From: Eubacterium ventriosum | Lineage (GTDB): Bacteria; Bacillota; Clostridia; Lachnospirales; Lachnospiraceae | Length of the DNA: 64,000 nt | NCBI RefSeq assembly: GCF_025150745.1 | Contig: NZ_CP102282.1 | Span: 1,499,501-1,563,500 of the forward strand | Direction of reading: 5' to 3' | Shown: positions 18,325 to 26,985 of the stretch, piece after piece | Layout: the number at the start of each line of letters is the position of its first letter | How positions within the stretch are numbered: the stretch's first letter is position 1 | The notes under the pieces: model-generated | What the model was told of the DNA's origin: nothing | The model's input: the letters and a program-made list of their open reading frames with translations, nothing else | Databases searched by the model: none | Position numbers and translations under genes: made by a program

Positions 18325-18396
18325 CGCACCTGGCGGGAATCGAACCCGCATTTTCGTCTCCGGAGGACGACGTTCTATCCATTATACTACAGGTAC
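18325..18396 (-). tRNA. tRNA-Arg (anticodon CCG)
   Basis: Read on the minus strand it folds as a 72-nt cloverleaf. The acceptor stem is GTACCTG/CAGGTGC (one G-U pair). The anticodon stem TCGTC/GACGA closes the loop CTCCGGA, giving anticodon CCG (codon CGG). The T arm is GCGGG-TTCGATT-CCCGC. The D stem is weak. CCA is not encoded. CGG is a rare codon in AT-rich genomes, which fits a stand-alone gene. Confidence 0.95.
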
Positions 18397-18405
18397 AACT
18401 TCTTA

Positions 18406-18434
18406 ATTATACATTAAATGGACTAAGGTATCAA
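18406..18434 (-). promoter_or_regulatory. Promoter of tRNA-Arg
   Basis: On the minus strand: TTGATA (18434-18429), 17-bp spacer, TATAAT (18411-18406), 10 bp before the tRNA 5' end. Confidence 0.75.
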
Positions 18435-18638
18435 TAAGAAGATATGTAGAACAATGTCAGTGCAATTAAATTTAAAATATATCATAGTAAATATCATTGA
18501 AAATGTCAGTTAGTTTATTGCAAGTTTATAGTTGGCTAAAAACTAAAGTTGAATTTATAAATGATATTTGATAAACTAATGGGGAATTATTTTTGAGTAC
18601 AAAAAGAAAAGATTAAATATAGGGTAAGGAGAATTAAA

Positions 18639-19574
18639 GTGGAAACTGAAGAGAAGAAGTTAACAAGTTCAGAAATAGACCAGATGCTTGAAGAAGCGGC
18701 AGCGTATCACGTGGAGCCTAAAGAGCCATCTAATAAAGACAAAAAAAATAAAAAGAAAAAAAAGAAAAGAAAACAGATAAGATTTGACATTATCATTGCC
18801 ATTGTTTTGGCAGTTGTAGTTGTAGTGGGAGCAGTTTTTGCAATTAGCAAGCTTGCCGGCAAGTCTTCATCAGCTAGTAAGAAGAGCAATGTGGAGAATC
18901 CACTTGAAGATGACAAATATGATGAAATTACTGACGTTGTAAACAATTATCTTAACGCATATTTAGTTGAAGATTCACAGAAGAGATTAGATATTCTTGC
19001 AAGATACGTTGACAATATTGGAGACCTTAGCGAAAGTGATATAGCACAGAAGAAGTACATTACAAGCTATTCAGAAGTTGAATGTTATACAAAGAATGGT
19101 CCTTATGACAACACTTATGTTGTTTACGCATACTACCAGACAGAATACAAGAACATTTCAACTAAAGTACCAAGCCTTACAACATATTATGTAATTAGAG
19201 ATGCAAAAACAGGAAATGTTTACATTCATAATAAGTGGAGTGATGAAATAAAAGATTATATTTCAAAGGTTTCAAAAGATGCTGACGTTCAGAAATTAAT
19301 TTCAGATGTTCAGAAAGAACTTTTGGAGGCTGAAAAGTCAGATGCTAACTTAAAGAAGTTCCTTGATGCTCTCACAGGAAAAAAAGAGGAAACAACTACA
19401 GCAGCTCAGAAAGCTACTCAGGCAACTACACAGCCGGCAACTGCTAAGCCGGAACAGAAGACAACACAGGCAACTAAACAGGCTGCCACAACTAAGCCTG
19501 CAGTTATTCAGAAGGCCACAACAGCTAAGCCTACAGAAGCACCTACAACAACAGCTGAGGCAAGAATTAAATAA
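18639..19574 (+). CDS. Single-pass membrane protein with Thr/Ala/Lys-rich tail, function unknown
   Basis: 311 residues, GTG start with AAGGAGA 8 nt upstream. The layout is a cytosolic N-terminus with a strongly basic run (residues 33-47, mostly Lys), one hydrophobic helix at about 48-70, then an extracytoplasmic domain of about 150 residues (Tyr-rich, with NYLNAYLVEDSQKRLDILARYVDNIGD-like helices and TTYYVIRDAKTGNVYIHNKW strands), then a low-complexity tail from about 250 made of TTQ/TTK/ATKP units like a cell-wall spanning stalk. The globular part is reminiscent of NTF2-like stress-response domains, but I cannot confirm this. It precedes thiN by 26 bp and is probably co-transcribed with it. 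Confidence 0.75.
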   Translation: METEEKKLTSSEIDQMLEEAAAYHVEPKEPSNKDKKNKKKKKKRKQIRFDIIIAIVLAVVVVVGAVFAISKLAGKSSSASKKSNVENPLEDDKYDEITDVVNNYLNAYLVEDSQKRLDILARYVDNIGDLSESDIAQKKYITSYSEVECYTKNGPYDNTYVVYAYYQTEYKNISTKVPSLTTYYVIRDAKTGNVYIHNKWSDEIKDYISKVSKDADVQKLISDVQKELLEAEKSDANLKKFLDALTGKKEETTTAAQKATQATTQPATAKPEQKTTQATKQAATTKPAVIQKATTAKPTEAPTTTAEARIK

Positions 19575-19600
19575 GACCAAGGTCTTAAGGAGATTAATAG

Positions 19601-20215
19601 TTGAATAAGAAATGTTATATAGTTGGTGCCGGAGATAATTCCGGCACCAACTTTTCTAAAGAAAAAGATGAATATGTTATAGCGGCAGACGGTGGACTTG
19701 CTACTCTTGAAAAGTTGGGAATACAGCCGGATTTTATTTTAGGTGATTTTGATTCTTTAGGCTACGTGCCCGATGGAAAAAACATAGAGGTTCACAAGGT
19801 CGAAAAAGATGACACAGACATGATGCTATCAGTGGAAAGAGCCGTAGAATCAGGTTACAATGAAATAGAGATTTTTGGTGGCACAGGTGGACGAATAGAT
19901 CATACGGTGGCAAATTTTCAGACAATGCTTTGGGCATCTAAGCAAAATGTGAAAATCAAAATGACAGACAAAAATCACGTTTATTTTATGATTACAAATG
20001 ATACACTGGAAATAAAAGGAAAAGACGGAGCAGATTTGTCTGTTTTTGCTTTTGGAGGAGACGCTAAAGGTGTTACAATAAAAGGTGGAAAATATCAGGC
20101 AGAGAATGTAACTTTGACAATGGACAATCCTACAGCCGTAAGTAATTCTTTTATCGGTAAAAAAGTCAGAATTTCAGTGGAAAGTGGAAGCCTGCTTGTT
20201 ATTGCGGCAAAATAA
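19601..20215 (+). CDS. thiN: Thiamine pyrophosphokinase
   Basis: Transfers pyrophosphate from ATP to thiamine to form thiamine diphosphate, the last salvage step. 204 residues, family-typical. Motifs: AADGGLATLEKLGIQPDFILGDFDS (residues 28-53; Asp residues bind Mg-ATP), DDTDMMLSVERA near 68, and the glycine-rich FGGTGGRIDHTVANF near 91. The C-terminal beta domain binds thiamine. The start is TTG at 19601 behind AAGGAGATTAATAG, because the family N-terminus begins there. In many Firmicutes thiN follows rpe/rsgA, but here it follows a membrane protein gene. Confidence 0.93.
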   Translation: MNKKCYIVGAGDNSGTNFSKEKDEYVIAADGGLATLEKLGIQPDFILGDFDSLGYVPDGKNIEVHKVEKDDTDMMLSVERAVESGYNEIEIFGGTGGRIDHTVANFQTMLWASKQNVKIKMTDKNHVYFMITNDTLEIKGKDGADLSVFAFGGDAKGVTIKGGKYQAENVTLTMDNPTAVSNSFIGKKVRISVESGSLLVIAAK

Positions 20216-20309
20216 AAACATATAAAGTATAAAAATTGTTTAACTACTTAATATGTTTGAAAACAATCAATTAAAAATGAACATTATAAAATATTGAATT
20301 GGTGTAAAA

Positions 20310-21047
20310 ATGGAACAAAATATTAGATTAAAAGAAAAAAAGTCAGCGGACGAACAGATTAGATTGAATAAATTTTTAAGTGATGCAGGATATTGTTCCA
20401 GAAGGGAAGCAGACAGACTTGTGGAGCAGGGCGTTGTAAAAGTTAACGGAAAAACTGCAGTGATGGGACAAAAAGTGACCATCAATGATAGTATAATGGT
20501 TAAAGGTAAGAATATTTCAAGAGAAGAAGAACAGATTCTTATAGCACTAAATAAACCTGTTGGAATTGAATGTACCACAGATTTAAATAACCCGGACAAT
20601 ATAGTGGATTTTATTAATTTTGATAAGAGAGTTTATCCTATTGGAAGGTTGGATAAGAACTCTCAGGGGTTAATACTTTTGACTAACGACGGTTCAATTG
20701 TTAATAACATATTGAAAGGCTCAAATTATCACGAGAAAGAGTATGTTGTTACAGTTGATAAGCCGGTAACAGACGATTTTATTAAGAAAATGTCAACAGG
20801 TGTACGAATTCTTGATCAGGTAACAAGACCGTGTAAGGTAACTAAGGTGAAGAAGCATGTTTTTAATATTGTTTTAACTCAAGGGTTAAATAGACAGATT
20901 AGAAGAATGTGCGGAGAGCTTGGATATAATGTTCAGAAGTTGAAAAGAATAAGAATAATGAACATTGAATTGGGTAATCTTCCTGTGGGACAATATAGAA
21001 AGGTTACCGACAGTGAATTAAAAGAATTAATGAGAAATTTTAATTGA
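20310..21047 (+). CDS. rluF: 23S rRNA pseudouridine synthase, RluF-type
   Basis: 245 residues. An S4 RNA-binding domain (IRLNKFLSDAGYCSRREADRLVEQG, about 17-41, with VKVNGK) is followed by an RsuA-family catalytic domain with KPVGIECTT, NIVDFINFDKRVYPIGRLDKNSQG (catalytic Asp in GRLD near 113) and GLNRQIRRMC. The NIVDF and RRM blocks match RluF of Escherichia coli, which modifies U2604 of 23S rRNA. The related RluB/RluE types lack that spacing. Target assignment therefore follows homology only. It is followed 70 bp later by ligA. Confidence 0.9.
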   Translation: MEQNIRLKEKKSADEQIRLNKFLSDAGYCSRREADRLVEQGVVKVNGKTAVMGQKVTINDSIMVKGKNISREEEQILIALNKPVGIECTTDLNNPDNIVDFINFDKRVYPIGRLDKNSQGLILLTNDGSIVNNILKGSNYHEKEYVVTVDKPVTDDFIKKMSTGVRILDQVTRPCKVTKVKKHVFNIVLTQGLNRQIRRMCGELGYNVQKLKRIRIMNIELGNLPVGQYRKVTDSELKELMRNFN

Positions 21048-21116
21048 TTTTAACAAAGGTTCAAAAAGATTAAAGAATAAAATTATAGAAAATTAATTTT
21101 AGGTTAGGTGGATATA

Positions 21117-23084
21117 ATGGATAAGTCAGAAAGAATTAAAGATCTTGTAGAATTATTGAATAAAGCTAACAAGGCATATTATCAGGAAGCCAATGAGATA
21201 ATGACTAACTTTGAATATGATAAGTTGTATGATGAATTGGTTGGCTTAGAGAAAGAAACAGGTATGGTGTTGTCTAACAGCCCTACAGTTAACGTAGGTT
21301 ATCAGGTTGTCAGTCAGTTGCCAAAGGAGCAACACAACAGCCCTATGCTTTCCCTTGATAAGACTAAAGAAGTTGGAGCATTGGCAGATTTTGCAGGAGA
21401 CAGAAAGTGTCTTCTGTCTTGGAAAATGGACGGCTTGACAGTTGTTCTTACTTATGAAAATGGAGAACTTGTAAAGGCTGTAACACGTGGCAACGGATTG
21501 GTTGGAGAAGTAATAACAAACAATGCAAAAACATTTAAGAATATACCGATTTCAATACCTTATAAGGGCAGACTTACTCTTAGAGGGGAAGCAATAATTA
21601 AATATTCTGACTTTGAACAGATTAACAGAGAGATTGAAGATGCAGATTCTAAGTATAAGAATCCTAGAAATTTGTGCTCAGGTTCAGTGCGCCAGTTAAA
21701 TAGTCAGGTTACGGCAGAGCGAAATGTTAATTTTGTAGCGTTTGCACTTATTAATGCAGATGATGTGGACTTTGACAATTCAATTGAGCAGCAGTACAAA
21801 TGGATGGAAAGTCAGGGATTTCAAGTTGTTGAGTACAGGGTTGTAACAAGAAATTCAATGGAGGATGCAGTAAAATATTTTGCTGGAAAAATTCAGACTT
21901 ACGATTATCCTTCTGACGGATTGGTTCTTATGTTTGATGATATTGAATATGGTTTGTCACTTGGAACTACAGCCAAGTTTCCGCGAAACGGAATTGCTTT
22001 TAAATGGGAAGATGAACAGGCAGAAACTACGCTTAAATATATTGAATGGAGTCCAAGTCGAACAGGACTTATTAATCCTGTAGCAGTTTTTGAACCGGTT
22101 GAACTTGAAGGAACAACAGTAAGCAGGGCAAGTGTGCATAATATTAGTATTATGGAAGAATTAGAACTTGGCTCCGGTGACAGAATTAAAGTTTACAAGG
22201 CTAATATGATTATTCCACAGATTTCAGAGAATCTAACAAAGAGCGGAATAGATGATTTGCCTAAGGAATGCCCTGTATGTGGTCATGCAACTGAAGTGAA
22301 GGCAGAGAATGGAATAAAGACACTTTATTGCCCTAACAGCCAGTGTCCGGCTAAACACGTTAAGTTATTTACTTTGTTTGTGTCAAGAAACGGAATGAAC
22401 ATTGACGGATTATCAGAGGAAACTTTGGAGAAGTTTATTGACGCGGGCTACATTAAGGAATTTGCAGATATTTTCCATTTGGACAGATATTATGAAGAAA
22501 TAGTTGCAACACCGGGATTTGGACAGAAATCATATGATAATCTTATGGATTCAGTGGAAAAAGCCAGAAATGTTGAACTTTCAGCGTTGATTTATAGCTT
22601 GGGTATTCCAAATATTGGTTCAGCCAATGCCAAGCTTATTTGCAAGGCGTTTAACAATAACATTGAAAAAATAAGAAATGCAAGTGTTGAAGAGTTGATT
22701 GAAATAGATGGTATAGGTGAAATAATGGCAGAGAAGTTCTGTCAGTATTTTGCAGACGAAGACAATATCAAAAAACTTGATAATCTTCTTAAAGAAGTAA
22801 ATATTGCAGAACCGGAAGAAAATACAACTCCTCAGAACATGGATGGTTTGACTTTTGTAATAACAGGTTCAGTGGAACATTTTGCTAACCGTAATGAACT
22901 AAAGTCGTATATTGAAAAGCATGGCGGAAAGGTTACAGGCTCAGTTTCAGCTAAGACTAATTATCTTATAAACAATGATGCAATGTCAGCATCTTCTAAA
23001 AACAAAAAAGCCAAACAATTAGGTGTGGAAATTGTTACGGAAGAAGTTTTTTTAGAAAGATGGTGTAAAGATATTGAACAGTAG
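21117..23084 (+). CDS. ligA: NAD-dependent DNA ligase
   Basis: 655 residues. Seals nicks in replication and repair using NAD+. In order: Ia domain (LLNKANKAYYQE...FEYDKLYDEL), adenylation domain with the nucleophile Lys 103 in SWKMDG and TRGNG, an OB fold, a Cys4 zinc finger (CPVCGH...YCPNSQCPAKH, about 386-411), helix-hairpin-helix repeats (GIPNIGSANAKLI, IDGIGEIMAEKF) and a C-terminal BRCT domain (LTFVITGSVEHFANRNEL...GGKVTGSVSAKTNYLI). The start is ATG 21117 with AGGTGG close upstream, rather than the in-frame GTG at 21108. The sequence belongs to the Lachnospiraceae-type LigA, with SWK in place of the more common EPK before the nucleophile motif. Confidence 0.95.
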   Translation: MDKSERIKDLVELLNKANKAYYQEANEIMTNFEYDKLYDELVGLEKETGMVLSNSPTVNVGYQVVSQLPKEQHNSPMLSLDKTKEVGALADFAGDRKCLLSWKMDGLTVVLTYENGELVKAVTRGNGLVGEVITNNAKTFKNIPISIPYKGRLTLRGEAIIKYSDFEQINREIEDADSKYKNPRNLCSGSVRQLNSQVTAERNVNFVAFALINADDVDFDNSIEQQYKWMESQGFQVVEYRVVTRNSMEDAVKYFAGKIQTYDYPSDGLVLMFDDIEYGLSLGTTAKFPRNGIAFKWEDEQAETTLKYIEWSPSRTGLINPVAVFEPVELEGTTVSRASVHNISIMEELELGSGDRIKVYKANMIIPQISENLTKSGIDDLPKECPVCGHATEVKAENGIKTLYCPNSQCPAKHVKLFTLFVSRNGMNIDGLSEETLEKFIDAGYIKEFADIFHLDRYYEEIVATPGFGQKSYDNLMDSVEKARNVELSALIYSLGIPNIGSANAKLICKAFNNNIEKIRNASVEELIEIDGIGEIMAEKFCQYFADEDNIKKLDNLLKEVNIAEPEENTTPQNMDGLTFVITGSVEHFANRNELKSYIEKHGGKVTGSVSAKTNYLINNDAMSASSKNKKAKQLGVEIVTEEVFLERWCKDIEQ

Positions 23085-23268
23085 GTCATAATATGGTAAA
23101 TATGATACAAGGATAAAAGTTGGCAGAATAATCAGATATAAAGTCAGATGAAAAATAATATAAATAAAACAAAACAAACCTGACAGAAAACAGATATGAA
23201 AGTTATATTTTTATCCTATGTATGAATAGTATTAAATTTCTAAATAAGTATTTCAGGAGGAGTTAGTT

Positions 23269-23490
23269 ATGAGAAATGATATAGTAGAAATTTTATGCGA
23301 CATCAATCCACTGTTAGACCCGGACGATGAAGACATGAGCATAGCAGAATTTTTAGAATCAAAACAATTAATGGAGTTAATAGCAAGACTTGAAGACCAC
23401 TTCGACATCGATATTCCATATGACGATAGAAATGAAGACAACTTCTACAGTGTTGACACAATAATCGAATTGCTAGAAAGGTTGCAGTAG
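23269..23490 (+). CDS. Acyl-carrier-protein-like small protein
   Basis: 73 residues, strongly acidic and helical. The segment ESKQLMELIARLEDHFDIDIP (residues 23-43) aligns without gaps to the phosphopantetheine site of ACP/DltC (DSL-x-x-V-E-L...FDIEIP), keeping the Ser and the FD-I-IP block but with E for D and K for L. It is followed by the usual SVDTIIELLERL last helix. It lies alone, with GGAGGAG upstream, and no ketosynthase, adenylation or Dlt gene next to it. The partner and cargo are unknown. It could be a D-alanine or amino-acid carrier or a specialised ACP. Confidence 0.7.
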   Translation: MRNDIVEILCDINPLLDPDDEDMSIAEFLESKQLMELIARLEDHFDIDIPYDDRNEDNFYSVDTIIELLERLQ

Positions 23491-23515
23491 AACTTCAAAG
23501 AATTAAGAAATTAAA

Positions 23516-23574
23516 AAATCGCTCATAAAAGTTTGAAGACAAACATATAGCTATCAAACTTTTATGGGCGATTT
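23516..23574 (+). terminator. Long 21-bp hairpin after the ACP-like gene
   Basis: AAATCGCTCATAAAAG... pairs with its complement over 21 bp (one G-U pair) around a 17-nt loop. It is too long and lacks a proper T run (only ATTTGCG) for a classical terminator, but the position 26 bp after the stop fits 3' end formation. Confidence 0.5.
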
Positions 23575-23773
23575 GCGATAAATAAGGAGTATGACCAATT
23601 GGTAGTACTACTTATTTTTGTGCAAAATTTCAAAAGTCATATTTGCGGGGAACACACATCTAAAATCCAACTGATTTTGTACAATATATGATTGAATTTG
23701 TGGTAGATGTACCCCGATATTTTAAAAACTTCGTTTTTTGAGGTACGCGTCCTAATTTCTAGTATTTATTCAC
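23575..23773. other. Spacer with diffuse inverted repeats
   Basis: No gene. It contains CGGGG (about 23646) facing CCCCG (about 23712) with CATCTA/TAGATG arms inside, and a small AAAAACTTCGTTTTT hairpin at 23724-23738. No known RNA family is recognised. Confidence 0.4.
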
Positions 23774-23805
23774 TTGACTTTTTTTCCTGTTGCAGATACT
23801 ATAAT
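23774..23805 (+). promoter_or_regulatory. Promoter of the GntR-ABC operon
   Basis: TTGACT at 23774-23779 with TACTAT (23797-23802, 17-bp spacing) or the overlapping TATAAT (23800-23805) as -10 box. Confidence 0.6.
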
Positions 23806-23806
23806 A

Positions 23807-23831
23807 ATTGTATTAGTTGTAGTAGTACAAT
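23807..23831 (+). promoter_or_regulatory. Putative GntR (YtrA-type) operator 2
   Basis: ATTGTATTA-N7-TAGTACAAT directly after the -10 region and 21 bp before the regulator start. It differs by one base in the left arm from the site at 13942, and the spacer begins GTTG in both. This suggests autoregulation plus control of the distant transporter. Confidence 0.7.
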
Positions 23832-23851
23832 TATAGCGAAGGGGAAAGAAT

Positions 23852-24226
23852 ATGCTTACTGTTAATTTTCAATCAAGAACGCCGGTATATCAGCAACTTT
23901 ACGATGATGTTGTAAGACTGGCATCTCTTGGAGTGTTAAAAAGCAATACCAAATTACCACCTGTGCGTGTTTTGGCGACAGAGCTTGGAATTAATCCTAA
24001 CACAGTGTCGAAAGCATATAAGATGCTTGAAGCTGATGGGTATATATATTCTACAGTTGGACGTGGAAGTTTTGTATCAGATAAGTTGTGTCAGGATGAG
24101 GCTGAAAAAATTGCCGCAAGGCAGGAACTGAAAAGTGCCTTGAAGAAAGCGTATAAAAAAGGTGTCACAAAAGAAGAAATAGTGAATATGATAGAACAGA
24201 TAATAGAGGGAGTAGACACAGAATGA
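23852..24226 (+). CDS. GntR family transcriptional regulator, YtrA subfamily
   Basis: 124 residues, the short YtrA type: a GntR winged helix-turn-helix at about 8-75 (TPVYQQLYDDVVRLASLGVL, LPPVRVLATELGINPNTVSKAYKMLEADG, VGRGSFVS) and only about 45 residues of helical dimerisation tail, with no large effector domain. Known: YtrA-type regulators usually repress an adjacent ABC transporter operon and their own gene, with induction by cell-wall-active peptides in some Bacilli. Here the stop overlaps the ATPase start (ATGA), so it is translationally coupled. The palindrome just upstream is its likely operator. Confidence 0.93.
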   Translation: MLTVNFQSRTPVYQQLYDDVVRLASLGVLKSNTKLPPVRVLATELGINPNTVSKAYKMLEADGYIYSTVGRGSFVSDKLCQDEAEKIAARQELKSALKKAYKKGVTKEEIVNMIEQIIEGVDTE

Positions 24227-25107
24227 TAGAAATTAAGAATTTGACTAAAAAATTTGATTCAAATGTAGCCCTAAATAGAATGAATTGTTCTATTAGCGAA
24301 GGCACAATTTTTGGATTGGCAGGTAGTAATGGAAGTGGAAAGAGTACGTTATTAAGGACGTTATCAGGTGTTTATGAACCAGATGAGGGTCAGGTTATAA
24401 TAGATGGAGAGCCTGCATTCGATAATCATAAAATAAAAGAGCGTTGTTATTATATTGCGGATTATCCGTTTTTCTTTAACGACAGCACAGTTGAGAATAT
24501 GGGGAAATTATTGAAAAATATTTATTCCACATGGGACCAGCAGAGATTTGAAGAATTATGTGAAATGTTTCCAATTGAAAGAAAAAAGAAAATTATAAAT
24601 ATGAGTAAAGGAATGCAGCGACAGGCATCACTTATTCTTGCTTTTGCAGCAAAACCTAAATATTTGTTCTTAGATGAAATTTTTGACGGTTTGGATCCAC
24701 TTATAAGAAAAACGCTTAAGACACTTATTATTCAAGATGTGACAGACAGAAATATGACATGTATTATTGCATCTCATAATTTAAGAGAGATTGATGACAT
24801 ATGTGACCGAATTGTAATGTTGCATGATGGTTCACTTTTGACTAATGAGGAAACAGATAGCCTTAAAAATAAAATACATAAAATTCAGATGGCTTTTAAG
24901 AATAGTCCAAGTGTAAAAACACTTACAGAAATGAATGTTCAGATTATAAGTCAGGTTGGAAACTACTTTAGCGTAATGGCACGAGGAGATATAGACGAAA
25001 TTATGGAAAAACTTAATTCATTAAACCCTGTGTTTATAGAAACTATGCCTTCCACATTAGAGGAAGTATTTATTAATGAAATGGAGGGCGCAGGATATGG
25101 AAAATAA
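24223..25107 (+). CDS. ABC transporter ATP-binding protein (YtrB-like)
   Basis: 294 residues. Walker A GSNGSGKSTLL near 36, Q-loop replaced by YYIADYPFFF, signature SKGMQRQASLILAFA near 128 (divergent from LSGGQ but typical for this exporter class), Walker B KYLFLDEIFDGLD, and switch His in IASHNLREID. A C-terminal extension of about 80 residues follows. It overlaps the regulator gene by 4 bp upstream and the permease by 11 bp downstream, so all three form one operon. The substrate is unknown. By position it is the YtrB counterpart. Confidence 0.92.
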   Translation: MIEIKNLTKKFDSNVALNRMNCSISEGTIFGLAGSNGSGKSTLLRTLSGVYEPDEGQVIIDGEPAFDNHKIKERCYYIADYPFFFNDSTVENMGKLLKNIYSTWDQQRFEELCEMFPIERKKKIINMSKGMQRQASLILAFAAKPKYLFLDEIFDGLDPLIRKTLKTLIIQDVTDRNMTCIIASHNLREIDDICDRIVMLHDGSLLTNEETDSLKNKIHKIQMAFKNSPSVKTLTEMNVQIISQVGNYFSVMARGDIDEIMEKLNSLNPVFIETMPSTLEEVFINEMEGAGYGK

Positions 25108-26896
25108 TAGCTTAAGTAATAAATCTAAGGCAATAGCATTATTTAAATGGACTAATAGAAAATATCTTTCAGTTTCCATAGCATATTGGATTTTGTTATT
25201 TCTAGCCTATCCTTTGGCAGAAATATTTATAATGATTACCAGCATATCTGCAGATGGGAAGTATAATTATTATGTAGACAGAATGCAGACTTATGGAGTG
25301 CTTATACCGTCCACTTTGTTTGCGGCAATTGCAATAGGATATTCAATTGTAATATCCTTAATTGCATTTTCGTACATGCATAATAAGAGATGTGTTGACT
25401 TATTTGGCAGCTTTCCGGTAAGCAGAAGAACATTGTTTTTTTCAAGGTTTGCCTCAGTTATATTTTCAACATTGATACCTGTTATAGTTATTGGTTTAAT
25501 AGGTATGATTTTATCATTTGCACATAAAGCCTTTATAGATGGAGCTTCAACAATAGGTTTATTGTGCTTAGTATTAATTGGCAACATATGTTTTATAGCA
25601 ATCATCTCTCTTTGTTGTGGAACAACTATTGATGTTATAATTTGTTATGGGGCAATTAACGTGTGCTATCCTATAGCCGTATTTTTATGTAGCTATTATC
25701 CAGGAGAAATTTTACCGGGAGTTGGACAAAAAGACCTGCCGTCATCACTTTATACGTTACTTTGTCCAATTATGGCATTCTTTACATCTGCTTTTGGAGA
25801 CGGTTTGGCATTACATACAATATGGTGGATTGGATTTATAATAGTTGTCACAATCGTTTGCTATCATTTGTGCAAAAAGAGAAAAGCTGAAACAGCTCAG
25901 AACGGATTTGCATTCGCAATTGTTGAAATAATTATAAAGTTTTTAACATGCTTTACATGTGGACTTGCCATTGGCTTTATAATGTCACAGCTTGGAAATA
26001 TTTACAGCAGTGTTTTGGCATCTTATATTTGGCTTGTTGTTGGAATTATTATTGGAATATTTACTTCTAATATTTTACTTCATTTGGCATTTCACAGAGG
26101 ATTGTCAATGTTTAAAAGTAGCTTAGTGGAAAGTCTGGTTGTTTTTGTTACAACAGGGATTTTTATAGTGATTATTGCAACCGGAGGTCTTGGATATGAC
26201 ACTACAATTCCTAAAGAGTCAGAAGTTGAGAGCGTTATTGTAAAGGAAGCAGACAGAGACTATTTTATTATTAACGGCAAAGATATTGTTAATTCATATC
26301 AAGGCGACGCGAAAAGAATCAAGAAGACTCTTGAATTGCATAAAGAAATTATTAACAAGTGCAAGGCTAAAAAACACCATGGTTTTTATGCACTGACACG
26401 ACAGTCTGATGATGATTATGGTTCTGTTTCGGATGAAGATGAATATGAGAATACAATTAGTTCTACGGGGATAATTATCAAATATAAGCTTAAAAGCGGA
26501 AAAATAATCACAAGACAGTATAGAAGAGGTGAAGTGCCGGTTAGTCAGGATGAGAATGTTAAGGATTTGGTAGCAAATGATTTGACTATGATTACAAAGA
26601 TACCGGTTAAATATTTGTCAAGTTGTTATATTCAGGATATGCAAAACGGCGGATATAGCAGTACAGATAAAGATTTAAACAAAAAACTGGTAGTGGCACT
26701 TATTAAAGACCTTAATAATGTGAAAAAGATAAAAAAAGACGAATATGATTATAGTATAGATCTTAACTATACTGATAGTGGAGAAAACTATAATTATAGA
26801 AATGGAACAGAGATAAGTGTAAATATTTACAGCGAATATAAAAATGCACTTAAGGTTCTTAATGACAGCGGAGTACTTGCGAAGCTGGAAGAATAG
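25097..26896 (+). CDS. ABC transporter permease, YtrC/D-like
   Basis: 599 residues. Seven to nine hydrophobic helices occupy roughly residues 20-365 (for example ISLIAFSYMHNKRCVDLFGSFP, a connecting segment typical of ABC-2-like permeases, and the LVVGIIIGIFTSNILLHLAFHRG block). A soluble domain of about 230 residues follows, rich in charged and Tyr residues, with repeated KKI and a DSGENYNYRNGTEI stretch, probably extracytoplasmic and similar to the DUF6449-type tails of Lachnospiraceae permeases (recalled, not checked). The start is ATG 25097 with GGAGGG 8 nt upstream. An in-frame ATG at 25076 lacks a binding site. Last gene of the GntR-ATPase-permease operon. Confidence 0.88.
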   Translation: MENNSLSNKSKAIALFKWTNRKYLSVSIAYWILLFLAYPLAEIFIMITSISADGKYNYYVDRMQTYGVLIPSTLFAAIAIGYSIVISLIAFSYMHNKRCVDLFGSFPVSRRTLFFSRFASVIFSTLIPVIVIGLIGMILSFAHKAFIDGASTIGLLCLVLIGNICFIAIISLCCGTTIDVIICYGAINVCYPIAVFLCSYYPGEILPGVGQKDLPSSLYTLLCPIMAFFTSAFGDGLALHTIWWIGFIIVVTIVCYHLCKKRKAETAQNGFAFAIVEIIIKFLTCFTCGLAIGFIMSQLGNIYSSVLASYIWLVVGIIIGIFTSNILLHLAFHRGLSMFKSSLVESLVVFVTTGIFIVIIATGGLGYDTTIPKESEVESVIVKEADRDYFIINGKDIVNSYQGDAKRIKKTLELHKEIINKCKAKKHHGFYALTRQSDDDYGSVSDEDEYENTISSTGIIIKYKLKSGKIITRQYRRGEVPVSQDENVKDLVANDLTMITKIPVKYLSSCYIQDMQNGGYSSTDKDLNKKLVVALIKDLNNVKKIKKDEYDYSIDLNYTDSGENYNYRNGTEISVNIYSEYKNALKVLNDSGVLAKLEE

Positions 26897-26985
26897 TAGT
26901 ATATTAGAGAAAGCGACCGAGTGAAGGACGAAAAGCCTATTATTCGATATGCTGGCTAAAAAAATATCACACGGAGGATAGAATT

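Noticed and set aside
26897-26985. T-box leader upstream of ilvE
   Set aside because: The spacer is too short and lacks the T-box sequence and a terminator.
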